A DNA stretch of 13,298 nt. Origin: JAAZNO01 sp012798275. Its GTDB lineage: Bacteria; Chloroflexota; Anaerolineae; B4-G1; SLSP01. The DNA lies in assembly GCA_035347995.1 (NCBI GenBank), contig DAOPQD010000086.1:1-13298 (forward strand), read 5' to 3'. This document shows positions 5,539-13,298 of this stretch, piece after piece. The first letter of the stretch is position 1. Each line of letters starts with the position of its first letter. The position numbers and the translations under genes are program-made. The notes under the pieces are model-generated. The model did no database searches, was not told the origin of the DNA, and worked only from the letters and a program-made list of their open reading frames with translations.

Positions 5539-7344
5539 TTACGCCAGCATCTGCACAACAATCACCGTCACGTTGTCCTCCCCGCCCGCCTCATTGGCTG
5601 CCCGCACCAGCCGATCGCACGCTTCTTGAGGTGAAGCGGAGGTATGCCAGATCTTCCAAATGTCCTCGTTGGAGACCATGCCGCTCAAGCCATCGGAACA
5701 CAGCAACAACGCCGAGCCGGGGTCGAGCAGCTGTTCGAAAAGATCCACTTCCGTTCGAGGATGATCTCCGATCACGCGGTAGATGACGTTGCGCTGCGGA
5801 TGCTGCGCCGCTTCCGCACGGGTGATCTGCCCGGTGGCGACCAGGCGCTCGACCAGCGAGTGATCCACCGTCACCTGACGAATGCCCTCCGCATCCAGGT
5901 AATAACACCGGCTGTCGCCGATGTTGGCGATCAGCGCTCGCCCGCCGCGGACGAAAGCCATCGTCAGCGTGTTGCCCATGTCATTGCCGGCGGCAATCCG
6001 CTGCTCATACACCGCTTGATTGGCAGCCTGCACGGCAGCCGTGAGCCAGGCGCGTCCATCAGGAAGGGGCTTTCCCGCCACCAGCAAGGGCAGCAGCTCG
6101 GCGGTGACCCGCTGCGCCAGCACGCGCGCCGTCAGTTCGCTGGCCACGTCACCCGCCTCATGCCCCCCCATGCCGTCCGCGACGACGTACAGTCCTACCG
6201 GCTCGCACACCGATTTGAACACCGAGGTGAATTCCACGGTCAACAGGCTGTCTTCATTCAACGACCGCACGCGCCCGACGTCCGATCGCCGCCCGGCCAC
6301 CAGCATCGCGCTGGTCGGATGGCGCAGCTCGTCCAGGCAGGCTTCCAGCTCCGCCGTGAACGTCTCCGCCATGAACATTTGCGGCGTGTTGAGGGCTTGA
6401 TAGAGCAACGTCTTGAGCCGGGGCGAAAAGGGCATGTCCGTGCTGAGCTGCGTCTGTCCCGTCATCAAGTACAACAACACGGAAGCCAGGCCCTGAATAT
6501 CGTGCGCGAGCAGTTCATGGAGCGCCTCGCCCGTCGTCCGCTGCGCCGGCGGGATCACGTAGGCACGATTCAAATTCGTCCACAGTGGCGTCGTACCATC
6601 GAAGACGATGTGAGCGGGGCTGATCGTCTGCAGCGTGACTTGATGCCGGTGCAGGTACGTGAGCGCCTGTCCCAACGCGACGCCCCACGCCAGGACGGTG
6701 TTGAGCTCTTGGGGAATGGACAACGTCGCCGCCGAGGGCAAGGGGAATTCGGGCACCACGCGATACTGTCGCGGCGGGCCGTAAGGCGCCTCGGTGAAAA
6801 TCGCCGTCGAAAGCCGCAGGCCGGGATGTTGCAGGCGCAGCGCGAGCAATTGCGCCTCCTGCGCGAAGGCCTGAGGATCGGCGCTCTCATGCAGGCGATA
6901 GTGCAGGTTGATCGCCGGCGCGTCCCCGCGCTCGGCGCCGCAGCTCTCACAATACCGCTCGTCGGCTGCCTCGGAGACGTGATGGCATTGCGCACACACC
7001 CACACCGGCTGGCGATCCAGCACCAGGTACTCGTTGATGTGAGGGCCCGTCGAGCGCACTTCCAACACAGCATACCGCTCCTGCCCCACAAGCGCGCCTT
7101 CAGGCAGGGGGGCGAACGTGCTGGTGAGTCCGGGCAAGGGCGCCGTTACCGGGCCTTCGCGTACCGCGGCCGGCGCGGCGACTTTGGGCGGCGCCTCTGG
7201 AGCGTCCGTCATCGGCTGCGTCCCGCTGCAAATTTCATCCGCGGCCTCAACCGTGATGCCATTCTCAGGTCCCATGTCATGGCCACACTTCTGACAAAAA
7301 CGCGCCCCATCGCGATTCTCAGTACCGCAGGCTGGACATTTCAT
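5539..7344 (-). CDS. Zinc-ribbon / pseudokinase / PP2C phosphatase fusion
   Basis: A 601-residue protein. ATG 7344 lies 3 bases after the FHA gene's stop, with a GGAAAGGGGG ribosome-binding site inside that gene's end, so translation is likely coupled. Domains: an N-terminal zinc ribbon (Cys3/6/17/20); a linker; a kinase-like fold at about 85-342; and PP2C at about 351-600. A second zinc ribbon (Cys117/120/132/135) is inserted in the kinase N-lobe. The kinase fold keeps LTYLHRH, SPAHIVFD and the HDIQGLASVLLYLMTG helix. The HRD triad is replaced by LQT (238-240) and DFG by NLN (257-259), and no beta-3 Lys is evident, so it should be catalytically dead. The PP2C half has all motifs: SDVGRVRSLNED, VADGMGGH, GDSR, DHS, CSDGL and GGEDN. 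Expected role: an active phosphatase with a regulatory pseudokinase, probably cytoplasmic. Confidence 0.92.
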   Translation of the reverse strand: MKCPACGTENRDGARFCQKCGHDMGPENGITVEAADEICSGTQPMTDAPEAPPKVAAPAAVREGPVTAPLPGLTSTFAPLPEGALVGQERYAVLEVRSTGPHINEYLVLDRQPVWVCAQCHHVSEAADERYCESCGAERGDAPAINLHYRLHESADPQAFAQEAQLLALRLQHPGLRLSTAIFTEAPYGPPRQYRVVPEFPLPSAATLSIPQELNTVLAWGVALGQALTYLHRHQVTLQTISPAHIVFDGTTPLWTNLNRAYVIPPAQRTTGEALHELLAHDIQGLASVLLYLMTGQTQLSTDMPFSPRLKTLLYQALNTPQMFMAETFTAELEACLDELRHPTSAMLVAGRRSDVGRVRSLNEDSLLTVEFTSVFKSVCEPVGLYVVADGMGGHEAGDVASELTARVLAQRVTAELLPLLVAGKPLPDGRAWLTAAVQAANQAVYEQRIAAGNDMGNTLTMAFVRGGRALIANIGDSRCYYLDAEGIRQVTVDHSLVERLVATGQITRAEAAQHPQRNVIYRVIGDHPRTEVDLFEQLLDPGSALLLCSDGLSGMVSNEDIWKIWHTSASPQEACDRLVRAANEAGGEDNVTVIVVQMLA

Positions 7345-7347
7345 CGC

Positions 7348-8160
7348 TCAGGCCCCCTTTCCTGCACGGAAGGTGAAAACAACGCTGCCGATGCCCACCT
7401 TCCAACCGTCACGCAATAGATTCCGTCCCGTGCGCTGCCCGTTGATGTAGATGCCGTTGCTGGAATTCAAGTCGGCGATAATCCAATCCTCGCCCTGCTT
7501 GAAAATCCGCGCATGATGCGCCGAAACAGTCTCCCCGCCGGGGAAGGCCGGGCCGATGACGAGCTGATTGTCTGCCGCGCGTCCGATGGTGAAACCTTCG
7601 GCGACGAGCATGAAGGTCTGCGTCTGGCCCTCAGCGTCCGTGGCGACCAGCCGCGCCGGCGCCGGAGACGTCGGCGGCGTCACCGGCTTCAACGGCTTCA
7701 ACGGCGTGATGGGACGGGTCCCCGTACGCTTCGGCTGGCGCGTCTTGCGCTTTCTGAAAAACAGCACGAGCAATCCCACGAAAATCAGCCCCAACACCGC
7801 GATCATGATGCCCGCAAACATGGCGGATTTTTCCTTTACCCACCCTGTCACCCCGCCAGGGGAAGGCGTCGGCGAGGGCGTCGGCGTCTCAGACGGCGTG
7901 GTCTGAAGAACGGGAGGCACGGCAGAGGTAACAGTCGGCTGCGGCGTTGACGTCAGAGTTGGCGTGAGGGTTAGTGTCGGGGTTGCCGTTGGCGTCGGGG
8001 TGTCCACCGGCGAGGTATCCTGCAAGGGCAACCTCGGCGGTCGCGCCAGCGGAGGAACCGCCGCTGCAGTCCAGGCGTGGCACGGCACCGTCCACAGCCC
8101 GATCAAAGAGAGGAATAAGCCCACAATAGCAAGCAAAACCCTGGTCTGTTTTTGATTCAT
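7348..8160 (-). CDS. Single-pass membrane protein with Thr/Pro linker and C-terminal FHA domain
   Basis: A 270-residue protein. I chose ATG 8160 because AAAGGTGAG precedes it and the residues from there form a signal sequence (MNQKQTRVLLAIVGLFLSLI..., cleavage near Ala29). The frame is open a further 26 codons upstream, but that stretch is not signal-like and overlaps the promoter. A Thr/Pro-rich outer linker (about 50-102, TPTPT-type) leads to a transmembrane helix at 113-135, a basic stop-transfer segment RKRKTRQPKR, a Pro-rich segment, and an FHA domain at about 170-266. FHA core residues present are GR193-194, Ser213, His216, SSNG 233-236 and Asn240. FHA domains bind phosphothreonine peptides, so this is probably a membrane-tethered reader. 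It is the first gene of the leftward group and nearly abuts the phosphatase fusion. Confidence 0.93.
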   Translation of the reverse strand: MNQKQTRVLLAIVGLFLSLIGLWTVPCHAWTAAAVPPLARPPRLPLQDTSPVDTPTPTATPTLTLTPTLTSTPQPTVTSAVPPVLQTTPSETPTPSPTPSPGGVTGWVKEKSAMFAGIMIAVLGLIFVGLLVLFFRKRKTRQPKRTGTRPITPLKPLKPVTPPTSPAPARLVATDAEGQTQTFMLVAEGFTIGRAADNQLVIGPAFPGGETVSAHHARIFKQGEDWIIADLNSSNGIYINGQRTGRNLLRDGWKVGIGSVVFTFRAGKGA

Positions 8161-8197
8161 GGCACTCACCTTTGAAGTAGGAAGGCTACATATTCTA

Positions 8198-8226
8198 ACT
8201 ATACAGCAGTTAGGCGTAATATGCAA
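8198..8226 (-). promoter_or_regulatory. Candidate sigma-70-type promoter for the FHA/PP2C/VWA group
   Basis: On the minus strand, TTGCAT (8226-8221) and TATAGT (8203-8198) are separated by exactly 17 bases. The -10 matches consensus at 5 of 6 positions; the -35 matches at 3 of 6. The segment is locally AT-rich in a GC-rich region. Transcription would begin near 8191, about 30 bases before the FHA start codon. The placement, in the 214-base gap after the transglutaminase gene, supports a separate transcription unit. Confidence 0.5.
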
Positions 8227-8293
8227 GCGAGGATGCAACAGATCTCGTCGGAGCCGGGGAAAACGCCACAGGGCCCAGACATTCTATGCGGCG

Positions 8294-8322
8294 CCGAAGC
8301 GACCTCAGACCCCACGCTTCGG
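8294..8322. other. Stem-loop in the gap after the transglutaminase gene
   Basis: CCGAAGCG (8294-8301) and CGCTTCGG (8315-8322) form a perfect 8-base GC-rich stem with a 13-base loop. No T run follows in either direction, so it is not a standard intrinsic terminator. It may mark the 3' end of the MoxR-DUF58-transglutaminase transcript or protect it. Confidence 0.4.
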
Positions 8323-8358
8323 TGTGATTGCCTGGGTCAGGCCGGGGATGGCGGCCCT

Positions 8359-8389
8359 GATCAGCGCCGGGTGCCTAATAGCGCTGATC
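8359..8389. other. Stem-loop spanning the transglutaminase stop codon
   Basis: GATCAGCGC (8359-8367) and GCGCTGATC (8381-8389) are perfect complements around a 13-base loop that contains the TAG stop (8375-8377). No T run follows on the minus strand. With the neighbouring stem-loop it may form the transcript end. Function is not established. Confidence 0.4.
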
Positions 8390-10903
8390 CATCGGCGAGA
8401 GTTGAGAAGGCTCAGTCAAAGAGGACTCGTTCCTCCCCAACAGCAAGCGCTCCAGGAACGTGCGGCGTCGCGCCCACCAACGGGCCAGCAACAGACGCCA
8501 AAACAGCCCGCGCCAGGCAGCCAACGCCGCCCGCTGTTCTTCCCGCCCCAGAGGAGCGGCGGCGTACCAGACGCGGACGTACAACTCACACAGCAGCCGC
8601 ACCTCCCCGGCTGCAGCGGGCGCCAACACCCCGGCAGCCCGTTGTCCTTCCGCCAACGCCGTCAGCCGCGCCTCGAGGCGATGCGAGAACTCATAGGGGG
8701 TATCGCCCGGCAAGTCCCCCACCCCCACTCGGGCCGCCTGACTCCGCAAACGATGGTAAAGCGCCGTGACCGCAGCCTGCGGCGACCGCAGACGCAACAC
8801 CCCCAATTCCACCTGGCTGAAAAGGACGACGCCCAACACTGCCAGCGCCAGCAGGATCGGCAGCCCCCAATACCAGCGCGCCAGCGCCCGTTCAAGGGGC
8901 GAGGGGGGCGGACGCAATGACTCTTCGAGAGCGGGCCACTCGCGCGGCTCCGGCTGATCCGACCGCACGAACGTCGCGCGTCCGCTGGTCGGCTCGAAGG
9001 GAATCCAGCCGTAGCCCGTGAAATACACCTCCACCCAGGCGTGAGCGTCGGCCTCGGTGACGATGTACGCCGCCTGCCAGGGGTCATACGTGCCGGAGGC
9101 ATAGCCCACCGCCAGGCGTGCCGGCAAGCCGGCCGCCCGCGCCAGCACCACCATCGCCGAGGCATAGTAATCGCAATAGCCGCGCCGGGCCACAAAGAGG
9201 AAGTAATCCACCACGTCCGCACCGGCCGCTGGGAGGGGGACGTTCAAGGTATAGGAATAGGTCGTGCGCAGGTAAGTCTCGATTGCCGCCGCCCGGTCAT
9301 AAGGCGTAGGCGCGGTCGCCGTGAGGTCGCGGGCAAGGCCTAGCACCCGCTCCGGGACGGAATCGGGCAGCGTGAGATAGCGTTCCACAATCCACGGCGG
9401 ATAGGAGCCCCTGGCCTCGCGGAGCTGCTCGACGCCGGCCATGGGCACCAGCGAATCTGCCCGGTAGGCGTCCGCGATGGTCGTCGCAGCGAACGAGTCG
9501 CCGGAGACGCGCCACGCCACCTGATAGGCATGATCCACGGCCACCAGCTGCCCGGCGGTGTGGACCAGATGCCCCACGTCCCGCAGCACCCGCACGTCCT
9601 GCCGCAACATGCGGTGATAGGGCAATTCGACATAGGAAGCGGCGCCGGGTTCATAATCCACGATCGCATACGACGACGTGTTCCACCCCTGACCGGTATA
9701 CACGTCGTAGGTGATGCTGCGCCAGTAATAGGCCGTCGGGCGAACGCCGGGCGGGAGCGTCTCCATCGGGGGCATTTCATGCGTGCGAATTTCCATGACG
9801 AGGTTCTCGCGGAGATCCGGGCCGGTGCCCAGCAGATGCCGCCGCGGCAAGCCCCCCGCGCTGGCGCGTGCCAGTTCCGGGGCGCGATCCTGCCGCGGCC
9901 GTTGCTCCACACCCAGCGATTCCGCCACGGCGCCCGTTTCCTCCCCCGGCTTCTGGGTCAGCTCGCGCACCTGCTCCACGATCTTGTCAATGGAGATGTT
10001 CGGCACGATGAAAGCCAGCAGGACCAGCCCCACTGTGATCAAAGCCGAGGCGCCCAGTAAGTCGCCGCGGATCTCGCGAGAGAAATCAATCCCCGCGGCT
10101 TCCCAGCGTTTCTCACGGTCGAAATGAGCGGCCACCGCGAGCAACAATAGCGACCACCCCATGAGAAAGATCAACGCCACCGTCTCGGCCCACGCATACG
10201 AGAGGACCGTCCCCAGCAGGATGCCCAGCGGCACGACGGCCTCCAGCGCCTGTCGGCGCCGGTGCAGCAGCCATCCCGCCCACAGCGCCGCCACCCACAA
10301 TAGCACCCCCCACACCAGCGTCGCCGCCACGGGATCATAAGTCGGCTCGCCGCGAAAGAACAGCCGTAACCACTCGCCCGCGCGGCTCCACAGCGTACTC
10401 GTCGCCACGCCCAGCTCCCCCAGCTTCTGCGCCAGCGAGCCCAGGCCCGGCGCCGGGCGCCCGACAGGCTCCAGCCCCAACCACGAGGGCGCGTGCAGCA
10501 GGAGGTTGGCCCACAGCGCGCGGACGCCATCGGACACATAGGCCACGAGGTATCGCAGCACGTCCAGCAAGAGCTTATCGAGCCGCCCTACCCGCATGAA
10601 GACCACCACGATCCCCGAAAGCGCCGCGATGAGGGCAACCAGCCACGGCTTGAGTTTGGAGGCTCCCAGTGCCCATCCCAGCAGCAACGCCAGAGCGCCC
10701 ACCAACCACAGGAGCGTGAATTCCAGCCCACGCACCACACTCGCCATCCCACTGGCGACACTCCCCAGAATTGCCAGCGCCAGCACGAGCATGGCGAGGT
10801 TCCATCCTCCGACGCGCCGCGCCAGGGAACGCAGCCACCGCTTCACCAGGGAGGGCTGTTCGGTCTCGCCATGGGAGGGCAAAGGAGCCTCTCGTATGCT
10901 CAT
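8375..10903 (-). CDS. TgpA-like membrane transglutaminase-fold protein (with DUF4129-like C-terminus)
   Basis: An 842-residue membrane protein. ATG 10903 overlaps the upstream stop as ATGA, with GGAGG 8 bases before it. Hydrophobic segments occur at about 34-56, 62-80, 86-104, 193-212, 221-260 and 284-301. A large outer region about 302-675 carries the transglutaminase-like core: Cys577 in RRGYCDYYASA, His621 in DAHAWVEVYF, and Glu637 in GWIPFEPT where many relatives have Asp. A last transmembrane helix (about 680-697) precedes a cytoplasmic tail (about 704-805) resembling DUF4129. Length and order match the TgpA/DUF3488 family. Substrate is unknown; such proteins are thought to act as peptidase- or amidase-like enzymes at the cell surface. 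It is the third gene of the MoxR-DUF58-TgpA cassette. Confidence 0.93.
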   Translation of the reverse strand: MSIREAPLPSHGETEQPSLVKRWLRSLARRVGGWNLAMLVLALAILGSVASGMASVVRGLEFTLLWLVGALALLLGWALGASKLKPWLVALIAALSGIVVVFMRVGRLDKLLLDVLRYLVAYVSDGVRALWANLLLHAPSWLGLEPVGRPAPGLGSLAQKLGELGVATSTLWSRAGEWLRLFFRGEPTYDPVAATLVWGVLLWVAALWAGWLLHRRRQALEAVVPLGILLGTVLSYAWAETVALIFLMGWSLLLLAVAAHFDREKRWEAAGIDFSREIRGDLLGASALITVGLVLLAFIVPNISIDKIVEQVRELTQKPGEETGAVAESLGVEQRPRQDRAPELARASAGGLPRRHLLGTGPDLRENLVMEIRTHEMPPMETLPPGVRPTAYYWRSITYDVYTGQGWNTSSYAIVDYEPGAASYVELPYHRMLRQDVRVLRDVGHLVHTAGQLVAVDHAYQVAWRVSGDSFAATTIADAYRADSLVPMAGVEQLREARGSYPPWIVERYLTLPDSVPERVLGLARDLTATAPTPYDRAAAIETYLRTTYSYTLNVPLPAAGADVVDYFLFVARRGYCDYYASAMVVLARAAGLPARLAVGYASGTYDPWQAAYIVTEADAHAWVEVYFTGYGWIPFEPTSGRATFVRSDQPEPREWPALEESLRPPPSPLERALARWYWGLPILLALAVLGVVLFSQVELGVLRLRSPQAAVTALYHRLRSQAARVGVGDLPGDTPYEFSHRLEARLTALAEGQRAAGVLAPAAAGEVRLLCELYVRVWYAAAPLGREEQRAALAAWRGLFWRLLLARWWARRRTFLERLLLGRNESSLTEPSQLSPMDQRY

Positions 10904-12201
10904 GCCAGAGACCTCCAGGAAGTATCGGACGCCAACCGTTGGACCGGCACGGCCTTACCCGTGCCCAACACTTTCCATTCCCAATGTCCCTGAACGCCGG
11001 GATGCGCCAGCGGATGGTCGAGCAGGTCCTGGGTGATCACAGCATTGGCCACGCCGAGCTGATTCAAGGTCGCGCGAGCGGCAGCGACGCTCCCCGATCC
11101 GCCAAAAGAGACGGGATCCAGCAACAACACCGTGGGAACCACCCCGCGCCGCAAGAGCGGGACGAGCTTCTCCAGCCACGGTCCCTCCACGGCCGGCGTG
11201 ATGATGATCAACGTCGTGCGCTGCCCCAATGTCGGCTGGACTCGCTGCAGCAGCTCGGCCAGGGAACGCCGGCCACGGTTGACGAGTGCCAGCGTACGGA
11301 GGATTTCCCAGCGCTGCCCCTCCCCGCTTTGAGGCGGCAACCACACCAGCTCCTCGCCGTGGGCCACCAGTCCCACCGCGCGCCGCGCCCGCAAGCCGCG
11401 ATCCGCCAGGGAGGCGGCCAGAATCACCCCCAGTTCATCGGTGGAATTCTCCCCCACGCCAACCTGCACCCACGCGTCCATGTCCAGGAGGATCCACCAG
11501 TCGCCCGCCGGCGTGCCATCAAACAGGCGGACATAGAGCTCCTGATGGTGCGCGGAAAGCTTCCAGTGCACCCAGCGACGGCTGTCGCCGGGAACGTAGG
11601 GGCGCACGCCCGAAGCGCTGATAACCCGGTCGAGTGCGTTGGCGCGCGGACGGCCCTCCCCCGACCGGCCGCCCGGCGCGACCTCGATGGGAGGCAAGGG
11701 GACGATCGGCGGCAACACCAGCAAGGGCATGGAAGCCGGATAGGACCGGGCGACGGTGTAAACGCCGAAGGGATCGCCCGTCCGCACGTTGGTCGGGCCG
11801 AGGTAGAACAATCCCCGCCGCGTGCAAACGGATTCTCGATGCCAGCGGATGGAGCTGCGACTGGCAACGCCGGTGCCGCGACTCGCCCGATAGCCGGGCA
11901 ACGTCGAAAGGTCCTCCACCTCCACCCAGAGCGCCGGCAGCGCCGCATCGTTCGCCAGGCTGAAACGCTCGATCAGGCGATCCCCCACCTGCGCCCAGCC
12001 GAAGCGCATCTCGCGGGTGAGGCTCAGCTTCGCGCGCAGGGAAAAGGCCCAGTAGGTGCTGATCGCCCACAGCCCGCCCAATCCCACCAGCAGCGCCATC
12101 CATCCCTTGTAGGGAAGGAAGATCTGCAGCAGCAGCACCAACCCCACGAGGATGGGCAGCAGCCAGTTATTCAGCTTCACGCTCGACTTTTGGGATTTCA
12201 T
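10900..12201 (-). CDS. DUF58 family membrane protein
   Basis: A 433-residue protein with two N-terminal hydrophobic helices (about 12-29 and 33-52), a beta-rich middle with the TGDPFG motif (141-146), and the DUF58 hallmark GVRPYVPGDSRRWVHWKLSA (198-217). The region after it has the VWA-like fold typical of the family. Its metal-site position reads LDMDAW (239-244), not DxSxS, so metal binding is doubtful. The ATG at 12201 has only a weak upstream signal; it is 57 bases after the MoxR stop. DUF58 proteins are usual partners of MoxR ATPases. The 3' end overlaps the transglutaminase start by 4 bases, so the two are almost certainly translated together. Confidence 0.93.
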   Translation of the reverse strand: MKSQKSSVKLNNWLLPILVGLVLLLQIFLPYKGWMALLVGLGGLWAISTYWAFSLRAKLSLTREMRFGWAQVGDRLIERFSLANDAALPALWVEVEDLSTLPGYRASRGTGVASRSSIRWHRESVCTRRGLFYLGPTNVRTGDPFGVYTVARSYPASMPLLVLPPIVPLPPIEVAPGGRSGEGRPRANALDRVISASGVRPYVPGDSRRWVHWKLSAHHQELYVRLFDGTPAGDWWILLDMDAWVQVGVGENSTDELGVILAASLADRGLRARRAVGLVAHGEELVWLPPQSGEGQRWEILRTLALVNRGRRSLAELLQRVQPTLGQRTTLIIITPAVEGPWLEKLVPLLRRGVVPTVLLLDPVSFGGSGSVAAARATLNQLGVANAVITQDLLDHPLAHPGVQGHWEWKVLGTGKAVPVQRLASDTSWRSLA

Positions 12202-12258
12202 TTTCGTTCAGAGCTCTGCGAGCCTTACCGTAAAGCATCACGGTCGCCAAACACAGCC

Positions 12259-13239
12259 TCAACGGCGCGAGGGAGCGCTCTCCGGCACAGGAATTTCCTC
12301 GAGCAGCTGGGTCACGACGGCTTCCGGCTTCTGTTCCCGCAGGCGCGCCCCCGGCGCCAGGATGAGCCGATGCGCCAGCGCGGGAACTGCCAGCGCTTTG
12401 ATGTCATCGGGCAGCACAAAATCCCGCCCCTCCAATGCCGCGCGCGCCTGCCCACCACGGAAAAGCGCCAGACTCCCTCGCGGGCTGGCCCCCAGGTAGA
12501 CGTCGCTGTGATCGCGCGTGCGCCGCACCAGGCGCACGATGTACTCGCGCAGGGATTGACTCACGTGCACGCTCTTGATGGCTTCCTGCGCGGCAAGCAG
12601 TTCTTCGACGCTGATCACAGCGCGCAAGGTCTCGATGGGATGCTGAAACTGCTGCCGGCTCATCATTTCCATTTCGTCCCACAAGGAGGGATACCCCAGG
12701 CTGACGCGGAAAAAGAAGCGGTCAAGCTGCGCCTCCGGCAGGGGAAAGGTGCCTTCATATTCAACGGGGTTCTGCGTCGCCAGCACCATAAAAGGTTGCG
12801 GCAGGGGATGGGTGACGCCGTCCACCGTCACCTGGCGCTCCTCCATGGCTTCCAGCAACGCCGATTGGGTCTTGGGGGTAGCACGGTTGATTTCATCCAC
12901 GAGCAGGATCTGCGACATGACCGCGCCCGGCTGGTATTCGAACTGGCGCGTCGCCTGATTGAAGATGGAGACACCGGTCACGTCACTGGGGAGCATATCG
13001 GGCGTGAACTGCAGCCTTCCGAAGGTGCAGGCCGTCGAAAGCGCGAGGGAGCGAGCCAACATAGTCTTGCCGACGCCGGGCACATCTTCGATCAGCAAAT
13101 GCCCCTGGCTCAGAAGGCCGATCACCACCAGCTCCACCGTCGCCTGTTTGCCGATGATGACCTGATTGACGTTGGCGATGATCTGCCTGGCCAGCGTCCG
13201 TACTGCCGCGAGACTGCTCTGGGAATCCGTTTCCGCCAT
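12259..13239 (-). CDS. MoxR-family AAA+ ATPase
   Basis: A 326-residue protein, the usual MoxR length. ATG 13239 follows AAGGAGGG by 4 bases. Motifs in order: Walker A EDVPGVGKT (51-59), Walker B ILLVDEINRA (111-120), sensor 1 ATQNP (Asn157), arginine finger in QLDRFFFR (Arg174), and sensor 2 GASPRGS (Arg254). All ATP-binding and hydrolysis residues are present. MoxR ATPases act as chaperone-like assembly factors for VWA-type or membrane partners, in the cytoplasm. The gene starts the MoxR-DUF58-TgpA cassette. The VWA proteins further left could be additional clients, but nothing in the sequence proves it. Confidence 0.96.
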   Translation of the reverse strand: MAETDSQSSLAAVRTLARQIIANVNQVIIGKQATVELVVIGLLSQGHLLIEDVPGVGKTMLARSLALSTACTFGRLQFTPDMLPSDVTGVSIFNQATRQFEYQPGAVMSQILLVDEINRATPKTQSALLEAMEERQVTVDGVTHPLPQPFMVLATQNPVEYEGTFPLPEAQLDRFFFRVSLGYPSLWDEMEMMSRQQFQHPIETLRAVISVEELLAAQEAIKSVHVSQSLREYIVRLVRRTRDHSDVYLGASPRGSLALFRGGQARAALEGRDFVLPDDIKALAVPALAHRLILAPGARLREQKPEAVVTQLLEEIPVPESAPSRR

Positions 13240-13261
13240 CGCACCCTCCTTCGAAAATGGC

Positions 13262-13287
13262 CCCGAATGAACACGAATTTCACGAAT
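13262..13287. repeat. CACGAAT short repeat upstream of MoxR
   Basis: CACGAAT occurs at 13272-13278 and 13281-13287, with a degenerate CCCGAAT at 13262-13268, giving 9-10 base spacing. It lies about 25-50 bases before the MoxR start and may extend past the window edge. It differs in sequence from the repeats at the other gaps. Confidence 0.55.
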
Positions 13288-13298
13288 AAGATGAGAAA

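Noticed and set aside
5644..7419. Plus-strand ORF of 591 codons opposite the pseudokinase-PP2C gene
   Set aside because: Arg/Gln/His-rich translation with no domain, exactly covering a gene with complete PP2C motifs on the other strand.
8978..9042. Glu in place of Asp in the transglutaminase triad (GWIPFEPT)
   Set aside because: A Glu in this position is, as far as I recall, seen in other TgpA-like proteins, so I do not treat it as a sign of inactivity.
11460..11500. Degenerate VWA metal site in the DUF58 protein
   Set aside because: The VWA-like part of DUF58 proteins often lacks a full DxSxS motif, so it is not unusual.

Overview
This is a GC-rich bacterial window, and every gene I can support lies on the minus strand, so the reading order is right to left. 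The lineage is most likely Chloroflexota (Anaerolineae or a relative). That is an inference from three things: the Thr-Pro-rich extracellular linker of the FHA protein, the FHA/PP2C/VWA/zinc-ribbon gene content, and the heptamer-type tandem repeats in the gaps between genes. No rRNA, tRNA, CRISPR array, insertion sequence or phage gene was seen.

Right part (13239 to 8375): a compact MoxR AAA ATPase - DUF58 - TgpA-like transglutaminase unit. The last two genes overlap by 4 bases. This is the widespread MoxR/DUF58/transglutaminase cassette. A 214-base non-coding gap (8161-8374) follows, with two stem-loops and a plausible promoter facing left.

Left part (8160 to 1): six genes that look like a phospho-signalling module. 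In order they are a membrane FHA protein; a zinc-ribbon/pseudokinase/PP2C fusion; a secreted-VWA/transmembrane/cytosolic-FHA protein; a membrane-anchored PP2C phosphatase; a soluble VWA protein with an intact metal site; and a triple zinc-ribbon protein cut by the window edge. The module has two phosphothreonine readers (FHA) and two apparently active erasers (PP2C), but the only kinase-like domain has lost its catalytic residues. The writer kinase is therefore missing here, or lies to the left of base 1. A Tyr-Gly-Pro-Thr motif recurs in the tails of the VWA-FHA protein and the zinc-ribbon protein and may be a phosphorylation/FHA-binding site (inference). The gene set recalls the TerY-P triads (VWA, PP2C, kinase) known from other bacteria, but with a dead kinase.

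The gaps carry short tandem repeats of several different sequences: GGGTRAT, CCAGNNT, GTCAGCGA and CACGAAT. The two leaders upstream of the membrane PP2C and the VWA-FHA gene share two sequence blocks, with a 52-base hairpin-bearing segment present in only one of them. A 17-codon ORF with a strong ribosome-binding site follows the VWA-FHA gene.
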